NCBI GenBank assembly: GCA_001830245.1
Contig: MIDV01000028.1
Coordinates: 73,275-113,096 of the forward strand
Length of the DNA stretch: 39,822 nt
Source: Lysobacterales bacterium RIFOXYA1_FULL_69_10
GTDB lineage: Bacteria > Pseudomonadota > Gammaproteobacteria > Xanthomonadales > Xanthomonadaceae
Direction: 5' to 3'
A program made the position numbers and the translations under genes. Positions 34,651 to 39,822 of this stretch are shown one piece after another. Each line of letters begins with the position of its first letter. Positions within the stretch are counted from its first letter, which is position 1. Below the pieces are notes generated by a model that saw only the letters and a program-made list of their open reading frames with translations, did no database searches and was not told the origin of the DNA.

Positions 34651-35307
34651 ATGCACCCTGACTTCTGGCTCCAGCGCTGGTCCGAGAACCGCATCGGCTT
34701 CCACCAGGACGCCCCTACCCCGCTGCTGATGGAACATTGGCCGGGGCTCGGGCTGCCCGGCGGCGCCCGTATCTTCGTTCCGTTGGCCGGGAAGTCGCTG
34801 GACATGCTCTGGCTGGCGGCGCAGGGGTACCAGGTGCTGGGCGTGGAGTTGTCGCGCCAGGCCGTCGAGGCGTTCTTCGACGAGCACGGCTTAAAGCCCG
34901 AACGTCGCGAGTCGCGCTATGGGATGCATTACACGGCGGGTCCGATCGAACTCATCCAGGGCGATGCATTCGACCTGGACGTGGAGGCATTGGCCGGATG
35001 CGAAGGCGTGTTCGACCGGGCGGCACTGATCGCCCTGCCGCCCGACCTGCGGCGCCGCTATGTCCGCGACTTGTACGCACGGCTGCCGTCGGGTTGTCGC
35101 GGCCTGCTGGTCACGCTGGAGTACCCGCCACACGAGAAAGCCGGCCCGCCGTTTCCCGTCGACGGGGACGAGGTACGTGAGCTGTACGGCCGAGACTGGA
35201 CCGTCGAGGTGCTGGAACGCCGCGACATCCTGGCCACGCAGCCGGGGTTCCTGGCGGACGGCGTCAACTCGCTCGAGACCGTGGCCTACCGCCTGCAGCG
35301 CCGCTGA
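34651..35307 (+). CDS. tpm: Thiopurine S-methyltransferase family protein
   Basis: SAM-dependent methyltransferase of 218 aa. The opening MHPDFWLQRWSENRIGFHQD, then ARIFVPLAGKSLDMLWLAAQG and VLGVELSRQAVEAFF, are characteristic of bacterial TPMT, followed by IELIQGDAFDL and FDRAALIALPP. Bacterial members methylate thiopurines and can volatilise selenium or tellurium compounds. An AGGAGG sequence lies 13 nt before the ATG, farther than ideal. The REP composite at 35320 follows 13 nt after the stop. Confidence 0.95.
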   Translation: MHPDFWLQRWSENRIGFHQDAPTPLLMEHWPGLGLPGGARIFVPLAGKSLDMLWLAAQGYQVLGVELSRQAVEAFFDEHGLKPERRESRYGMHYTAGPIELIQGDAFDLDVEALAGCEGVFDRAALIALPPDLRRRYVRDLYARLPSGCRGLLVTLEYPPHEKAGPPFPVDGDEVRELYGRDWTVEVLERRDILATQPGFLADGVNSLETVAYRLQRR

Positions 35308-35319
35308 GCGTGACGCATT

Positions 35320-35482
35320 TGTAGGAGCGGCTTCAGCCGCGATTACCCACGACATCCCTCGGTAGGAGCGACGTAAGTCGCAACCGAAACACGCTTGCGT
35401 CGCACCGTGGTGCAGGTCGCGACTTATGTCGCTCCTACAACGATTCCAAGGCTGCGCGGTCGCGGCTGAAGCCGCTCCTACA
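35320..35482. repeat. Second nested four-unit REP composite (A-B-B'-A')
   Basis: Units A (35320-35342), B (35361-35385), B' (35415-35439) and A' (35460-35482), with the same heads and order as the block at 16467-16624. The spacings are close as well (41, 54 and 45 bp between unit starts, against 46, 47 and 42). It lies between the convergent tpm and DUF808 genes. Confidence 0.9.
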
Positions 35483-35514
35483 GGGTGCAGATACGATGGG
35501 CCGTGCGGCTCGCC

Positions 35515-36435
35515 TCAATGCGGCGCTTCCACCTTGTCACCGCCACGCATCTTCTTGACGGCCGTGACCACGGCGACCACCAGTGCGCCCACGACGATTC
35601 CGACCACCGCGTTGGCCAGGGCAGCAAGCAACGTGCCGGCGATGCCCTGGGGCACGATGTCCTCCACCCAATGCGCCAGCGCGGGGATGGCATGCACGAG
35701 GATGCCGCCGCCCACCAGGAACATCGCCGCGGTGCCGGCGACCGACAGGAACTTCATCAACCACGGCGCCGTGTAGAGCATGCCGCGGCCGAGCGCCGCG
35801 GTCGCCCCGCCCTTCTCGGCCAGGTGCATGCCGGCGTCGTCGAGCTTCACGATGCCCGCCACCAGGCCGTACACGCCCACCGTCATGCCCAGCGCGATTA
35901 GCACCAGCACCAGCGCCTGCTGGGTGAACGGCTGCGCCTCCACCACGCCCAGCGACAGCACGATGATCTCCGCCGACAGGATGAAGTCGGTGCGGATGGC
36001 GCCCTTGATCTTGTCCTTCTCGAACGCGACCAGATCGACCTTCTCGTCGGCGACCGCCTTGACGAGATCGTCGTGGTGCCTGGCATCCTCCTCGCGCGAG
36101 TGCAGGAAGCGATGCACCAGCTTCTCCGCGCCCTCGTACACCAGGTACGTGCCGCCGATCATCATCAGCGGCGTGATGAGTACTGGGAGCCACGCACTGA
36201 TCGCCAACGCGGCGGGCACCAGGATCGCCTTGTTCTTGAACGAGCCCTTGGCGACCGCCCACACCACCGGCAGCTCCCGCGCCGCCTTGACCCCGGTGAC
36301 CTGCTGCGCGTTGAGCGCCAGGTCGTCGCCCAGCACGCCGGCGGTCTTCTTGGTGGCCAGCTTGGTCAGGATCGCGACGTCGTCCATCACGGTGGCGATG
36401 TCGTCGAGCAGGGTCAACAGGCTGGCACCGGCCAT
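35515..36435 (-). CDS. DUF808 (YedI-like) membrane protein
   Basis: Inner-membrane protein of 306 aa in the DUF808 family. The start at [20 protein letters not shown] is the standard family N-terminus; an ATG at 36468 would add 11 residues. Further landmarks are [40 protein letters not shown] and [20 protein letters not shown]. About six hydrophobic segments follow the soluble start. Function is unknown; members may be transporters or membrane stress proteins. REP elements flank it on both sides. Confidence 0.92.
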   Translation of the reverse strand: MAGASLLTLLDDIATVMDDVAILTKLATKKTAGVLGDDLALNAQQVTGVKAARELPVVWAVAKGSFKNKAILVPAALAISAWLPVLITPLMMIGGTYLVYEGAEKLVHRFLHSREEDARHHDDLVKAVADEKVDLVAFEKDKIKGAIRTDFILSAEIIVLSLGVVEAQPFTQQALVLVLIALGMTVGVYGLVAGIVKLDDAGMHLAEKGGATAALGRGMLYTAPWLMKFLSVAGTAAMFLVGGGILVHAIPALAHWVEDIVPQGIAGTLLAALANAVVGIVVGALVVAVVTAVKKMRGGDKVEAPH

Positions 36436-36526
36436 GGGCGTTCCGTCAGCAGAAGAAGGGGCGCGCATTGTCACCCAAGCGGTGTGCACGGGCGTAGACA
36501 GCGGGATCGCCGGCGGGTGGAGGCCT

Positions 36527-36596
36527 TGTAGGAGCGACGTGAGTCGCGACCGGATTGCCCGGTGCAGCGCGGGTCGCGACTCACGTCGCTCCTCCA
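36527..36596. repeat. Inverted pair of type-B REPs
   Basis: B at 36527-36551 and B' at 36572-36596, both with the GTAGGAGCGACGTGAGTCGC-type hairpin (the B' head is changed to TCCTCCA). This is the inner half of the A-B-B'-A' composite without the flanking A units. Confidence 0.88.
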
Positions 36597-36617
36597 GGGG
36601 GCTTCGTGGCCGAGGGT

Positions 36618-36701
36618 CGTAGCCCGGGTAAGGCCCAGGGCCGCACCCGGGGTGGCACATCCACCAAGGGACCCGGATGCGCTTCGCTTATCCGGGCTAC
36701 G
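36618..36701. repeat. Inverted repeat next to the asnB stop codon
   Basis: CGTAGCCCGGGTAAGGC (36618-36634) faces GCTTATCCGGGCTACG (36686-36701), giving near-perfect 16-bp arms 51 bp apart. The right arm ends 3 bp before the asnB stop codon. It resembles small dispersed elements with CGTAGCCCGG termini; no coding content. Confidence 0.65.
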
Positions 36702-36703
36702 GT

Positions 36704-38404
36704 TTAGGCCAACGCAGCCTGGTGGACACCTGCCACGGCGCGGCCCGAGGGATCGGCGGCGTTGGCGAACGCCGCGTCCCATGCGATCGCCGCCGGCGAC
36801 GAGCACGCGATCGACTTGCCGCCCGGCACCGTCTGCGCGCAGGCCTCGCCGGGGAAGCTGCGTTCGAAGATGCGACGGTAGAAGTACGCCTCCTTCGTCT
36901 GCGGCGTGTTGACCGGGAACCGGCTGGCCGCGGCGGCGAACTCGCGGTCGCTGACGTGTTCGGCCGCGTGCGCCTTCAGCCCGTCGATCCAGCCATAGCC
37001 GACGCCGTCGCTGAACTGCTCCTTCTGCCGCCAAAGGATCGAGTCGGGCAGGTAGCCTTCGAACGCCTCGCGCAACACCGCCTTCTCGATGCGCCGCCGG
37101 CCTGCCGCGTCCACGCCGGCCATCTTGGCCTGTGCGTCCATGCGCATCGCCACGTCCAGGAACTCCACGTCCAGGAACGGCACGCGCGGCTCCACCCCCC
37201 AGGCCATCATCGACTTGTTGGCGCGCAGGCAGTCGTAGAAGTGCAGCGCGTCGAGCTTGCGCACCAGCTCGTCATGGAACTCGCGGGCGTTGGGTGCCTT
37301 GTGGAAGTACAGGTAGCCGCCGAAGATCTCGTCGGAGCCCTCGCCCGACAGCACCATCTTCACGCCCATCGCCTTGATCCGCCGCGCCAGCAGGAACATC
37401 GGCGTGGACGCGCGGATAGTGGTCACGTCGTAGGTTTCGATGTGGCGGATGACGTCGGGCAGCGCGTCGACGCCCTCCTCGAAGGTGTAGGTGAAGCCGT
37501 GGTGCACCGTGCCCAGCGCCTCGGCGGCGACCTCGGCCGCGGCCAGGTCGGGCGAGCCCTCCAGCCCGATGGCGAAGGAGTGCAGCCGCGGCCACCACGC
37601 CTCGGAGTTGTCGTTGTCCTCGATGCGACGCCGGGCATAGCGCGCGGCCACGGCCGCCACCAGCGACGAGTCCAGACCGCCCGACAGCAGCACGCCGTAC
37701 GGCACGTCGCTCATCATCTGCCGGTGCACCGCGCGCTCGAAGGCCGCGCGCAGGTCGGCCGGCGTGACGGTCACGCCCTGCACCGCGTCGTACTCGCGCC
37801 AGTCGCGCGTGTACCAGCGCCGAAGTTCGCCCGTCGCGCTGTCGAACACGTGGCCGGGTGGGAACGGCGCGACGTCGCCGCAGGTGCCGACGAGCGCCTT
37901 CATCTCGGACGCCACCCACAGCCGCCCGCTGCCGTCGTGGCCCCAGTACAGCGGAACCACGCCCATGGGATCGCGCGCGATGAGGTAGCGGCCGCGGGCG
38001 CGATCCCACAACGCGAAGGCGAAGATGCCGTTGAGCCGGTCCAGCCACTCGGCCGGGTCGCCGTCGCGGTGCTGGGCGTAGAGCGCGTTGATCACCTCGC
38101 AGTCCGAGCCGGTCTGGAATTCGTACGGCGTCGAAAGGCCCTGCTCCAGCTCGCGGTGGTTGTAGATCTCGCCGTTGACCGCCAGCACCAGCGCGCCATC
38201 GCTGGAGCGCAGCGGCTGCGACCCGCCTGCCGGGTCGACGATCGCCAGGCGCTCGTGGACGAGGATCGCGCCGTCGTCGGCATGCACGCCGCTCCAGTCC
38301 GGGCCACGGTGGCGCTGGCGTTGCGAGAGTTCCAGCGCGTGCCGGCGCAGGCGTGGCAGGTCGTCGCCGGGTTGCAGGTCGAACAGGCCGAGGATCGAGC
38401 ACAT
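36704..38404 (-). CDS. asnB: Glutamine-dependent asparagine synthetase AsnB
   Basis: Converts aspartate, glutamine and ATP to asparagine. The 566-aa product begins MCSILGLF, with Cys2 as the glutaminase nucleophile after Met removal, followed by RHRGPDWSG and LAVNGEIYNHRELE of the Ntn glutaminase domain. The synthetase domain has the PP-loop GVLLSGGLDSSLVAAVAA, then VLSGEGSDEIFGGY and WGVEPRVPFLD. AGGA lies about 10 nt before the ATG. The C-terminus carries a short extension after GGKSIACSSPAAIAWD. The long leader upstream has an attenuator layout with an Asn-rich leader peptide. Confidence 0.97.
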   Translation of the reverse strand: MCSILGLFDLQPGDDLPRLRRHALELSQRQRHRGPDWSGVHADDGAILVHERLAIVDPAGGSQPLRSSDGALVLAVNGEIYNHRELEQGLSTPYEFQTGSDCEVINALYAQHRDGDPAEWLDRLNGIFAFALWDRARGRYLIARDPMGVVPLYWGHDGSGRLWVASEMKALVGTCGDVAPFPPGHVFDSATGELRRWYTRDWREYDAVQGVTVTPADLRAAFERAVHRQMMSDVPYGVLLSGGLDSSLVAAVAARYARRRIEDNDNSEAWWPRLHSFAIGLEGSPDLAAAEVAAEALGTVHHGFTYTFEEGVDALPDVIRHIETYDVTTIRASTPMFLLARRIKAMGVKMVLSGEGSDEIFGGYLYFHKAPNAREFHDELVRKLDALHFYDCLRANKSMMAWGVEPRVPFLDVEFLDVAMRMDAQAKMAGVDAAGRRRIEKAVLREAFEGYLPDSILWRQKEQFSDGVGYGWIDGLKAHAAEHVSDREFAAAASRFPVNTPQTKEAYFYRRIFERSFPGEACAQTVPGGKSIACSSPAAIAWDAAFANAADPSGRAVAGVHQAALA

Positions 38405-38458
38405 GGGACGGGTCCTTGAGTGGATGCGGAGATCGGATGGGAGGCGGGACGGTCGACC

Positions 38459-38491
38459 AACAAAAAGGCCCGCACTTCGCAGTGCAGGCCT
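38459..38491 (-). terminator. Attenuation terminator upstream of asnB
   Basis: On the minus strand an 11-bp stem (plus 38481-38491 with 38466-38476, one G-U pair), GCGA loop, then TTTTTGTTG. It lies about 55 nt before the asnB ATG and after the leader peptide stop, so read-through is needed to express asnB. Confidence 0.92.
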
Positions 38492-38576
38492 GGGAGAGCG
38501 ATGAGCGTGGAGCGTGTGCTAATCGCCGGCCTGCGGGAGGCGGGCGTTGTTATTGAGGTTGTTGTTGGACGCGGCC
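38466..38576 (-). promoter_or_regulatory. Asparagine-sensing ribosome-mediated attenuator (predicted)
   Basis: Four RNA segments in transcription order. Segment 1 is GGCCGCG (plus 38570-38576, just before the Asn codons). Segment 2 is CGCAGGCC (38528-38535, within the last leader codons). Segment 3 contains GGCCTGC (38484-38490), the upstream arm of the terminator. Segment 4 is the downstream arm (38466-38476). Segments 1:2 pair over 7 bp with one bulged A, 2:3 over 7 bp exactly, and 3:4 form the terminator. A ribosome stalled on the Asn codons (38546-38566) would cover segment 1 and free 2 to pair with 3, allowing asnB transcription. A ribosome reaching the stop codon would cover segment 2 and permit termination. 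Confidence 0.85.
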
Positions 38577-38653
38577 TGGCGCGAGCGGCCACGCGCGGCC
38601 ATCGCGCCGGGGGCGGCGGCGTGGCGTGTGCGGCGGGCGCGGGCTGCGGGCAT
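38519..38653 (-). CDS. Asn-rich leader peptide of asnB
   Basis: Predicted 44-aa leader peptide. The ATG at 38653 has AGGA 7 nt upstream; an internal ATG at 38602 lacks a ribosome site. The C-terminal part reads QAASNNNLNNNARLPQAGD then TAG, with six Asn codons in seven (AAC five times, AAT once) at residues 30-36. The stop lies 27 nt before the terminator stem. This AT-richer run stands out strongly from the surrounding GC-rich sequence. The peptide itself is probably without function; its translation rate is the sensor. Confidence 0.85.
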   Translation of the reverse strand: MPAARARRTRHAAAPGAMAARGRSRQAASNNNLNNNARLPQAGD

Positions 38654-38765
38654 GGCTGGATCCTGTGGCAACGGGGGCCGCGCTTGCAAGCGGGCGGTTG
38701 CATGGGTGAACGTGCCATGCGGCCGGCACCGGCCATGGCGCGGCATCACCAGGGGGAGCAGTCGG

Positions 38766-39822
38766 ATGACACGTTGGATCAGGCGCGGTGCGCTGGCGCT
38801 TCTCGGGTTCGTCCTGCTGGCATCGCTTTCGGGTTGGCTGGCCCTGCGCGAGAGCCTGCCGCGGCTCGACGGTGAGCAGCCCGTCGCCGGACTTGCGGGT
38901 GCCGCCACCGTGCAACGCGATGCGCTCGGCGTGGTCACCATCGACGCCGGCAACCGGGTCGACGCCATGCGGGCGCTGGGCTGGGTCCACGCGCAGGAGC
39001 GCTATTTCGAGATGGACCTGCTGCGTCGGACCGCGGCGGGCGAGCTGGCGGCGTTGTTCGGCCCGCGCGCGGTCGACCACGACCGCGGCACGCGCGTGCA
39101 TAGGATGCGCGCGCGGGTGGACGCACGCCTCGACGCGATGCTTGTCCTACACCGCGCCGAGGCCGAGGCGTATGCCGCCGGCGTCAATGCCGGGTTGGCG
39201 AGCCTTGATGCGCGGCCGTGGCCGTACCTGTTGCTGCGCCAGGCACCCGAGCCGTGGCAGCTGGCGGACTCCGCGCTGGTCGGCTACGCCATGTATTTCG
39301 ACCTGCAGGACGCCGGCAACGCGCGCGAACTGGGGCTGTTGCGTGTTCGTCCCCATCTGCCGCCGGCGCTCTACACGCTGCTCACCCACGACGGCAGCGA
39401 GTGGGATGCCCCCGTGCAGGGCGAGGCGCGCGGCCCCGCAGCGCTCCCGGGGCCGGCCGAGGTCGACCTGCGCGCACTGGCCTCGCCGGACGCGCCGCGT
39501 ACCGCCACCGCCGAGCCGCCCTTCGCGCGCGGCAGCAACAACTTCGCGGTGTCCGGCGCGCTGACCGACCACGGCGGCGCACTGGTCGCCGATGACATGC
39601 ACCTGGCCCTGCGCGCACCCAACATCTGGTTCCGCGTGCGCCTGCGCTATCCGGACCCGGCCGCACCCGGCGGGCGGGTCGACATCACCGGCTTCAGCCT
39701 GCCCGGCCTGCCCGGTGTTGTGGTCGGCAGCAACGGGCATGTCGCATGGGGCTTCACCAACAGCTACGGCGACTGGGCGGACTGGCGGCGCGAGACGGGC
39801 TGCGCCGCCGACTGCGCGGCCG
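38766..39822 (+). CDS. Penicillin acylase family protein (3' end outside window)
   Basis: Ntn-hydrolase precursor, at least 352 codons visible and open to the right edge. The ATG at 38766 has GGGGGAG 8 nt upstream. An N-terminal membrane/signal segment (LALLGFVLLASLSGWLAL) is followed by the family's DALGVVTIDA, ALGWVHAQERYFEMDLLRR and AGELAALFG. The autocatalytic site G|SNNFAVSG puts the nucleophile Ser at codon 257 (39534). VADDMHLALRAPNIWFRVRL comes next, then GFSLPGLPGVVVGSNGHVAWGFTNSY. Substrate may be beta-lactams, acyl-homoserine lactones or other amides; sequence cannot decide. It is divergent from the asnB leader, with 112 bp between. Confidence 0.9.
   Translation, partial: MTRWIRRGALALLGFVLLASLSGWLALRESLPRLDGEQPVAGLAGAATVQRDALGVVTIDAGNRVDAMRALGWVHAQERYFEMDLLRRTAAGELAALFGPRAVDHDRGTRVHRMRARVDARLDAMLVLHRAEAEAYAAGVNAGLASLDARPWPYLLLRQAPEPWQLADSALVGYAMYFDLQDAGNARELGLLRVRPHLPPALYTLLTHDGSEWDAPVQGEARGPAALPGPAEVDLRALASPDAPRTATAEPPFARGSNNFAVSGALTDHGGALVADDMHLALRAPNIWFRVRLRYPDPAAPGGRVDITGFSLPGLPGVVVGSNGHVAWGFTNSYGDWADWRRETGCAADCAA

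Noticed and set aside
38519-38968. The asnB leader frame read as one 149-residue protein
   Set aside because: The upstream part overlaps the divergent acylase gene in antisense and has no coding character. The ATG at 38653 with its AGGA fits a short leader peptide far better.
1-39822. CRISPR arrays, prophage or integrase genes, rRNA, insertion-sequence transposases
   Set aside because: None seen. Repeats in the window are REP or MITE-like elements without transposase genes, and no regularly spaced direct repeats occur.

Overview
The window is high-GC DNA densely packed with genes. It looks chromosomal and comes from a gammaproteobacterium, most likely of the Lysobacterales (Xanthomonadales: Lysobacter/Luteimonas-like). 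That placement is inferred from the gene families, the tight overlapping operons, and GTAG-headed REP palindromes of the kind seen in this group; no taxonomic marker gene is present.

Layout. (1) 2-6548 (+): type II secretion genes gspF-G-H-I-J-K-L-M-N, nearly all overlapping. An inverted-repeat element sits inside the gspG leader. (2) 6649-13026 (+): a phosphate-starvation block with a Pho box, an OprP/OprO-type porin, a terminator, a second Pho box, pstS-pstC-pstA-pstB and phoU. (3) 13214-15303 (+): a three-gene bufferin/HvfABC-type operon. It has a secreted Cys-motif precursor that also carries two EF-hand loops, a DUF692 (MNIO) oxidase and a DUF2063 partner. (4) 15349-17394: RNase T (+), then on the minus strand the guanidinium exporter gdx/sugE behind a guanidine-II riboswitch, a nested REP composite, and rlmB. 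(5) 17564-22734: a TonB-dependent receptor (+) lying between rlmB and rnr (both -), a small unrecognised ORF and tRNA-Leu(CAG). (6) 23099-31409 (-): a nine-gene operon with an ECF sigma factor, an RskA-type anti-sigma factor, a fatty-acid desaturase, an FAD amine oxidase, DUF1365, Cfa, DUF2878, DUF1295 and a Cfa-like methyltransferase. It is probably a stress-induced membrane-lipid modification system. (7) 31754-35307 (+): rnk, parC and tpm. (8) 35515-38653 (-): a DUF808 membrane protein, then asnB with a long leader. (9) 38766-end (+): the 5' part of a penicillin-acylase-family Ntn hydrolase.

The two most striking signals are regulatory or peptide-scale. Upstream of asnB a 44-codon leader peptide with the stretch NNNLNNN is followed by a Rho-independent terminator. 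Segments that can form mutually exclusive 1:2, 2:3 and 3:4 pairings are present, which is a complete layout for asparagine-sensing ribosome-mediated attenuation. In the bufferin-like operon the precursor has paired EGKCG motifs on both sides of a two-loop EF-hand core, suggesting a protein with both calcium-binding and modified-cysteine copper-binding parts.

All coordinates and motifs were read by eye. Functions rest on family recognition, not on database searches.
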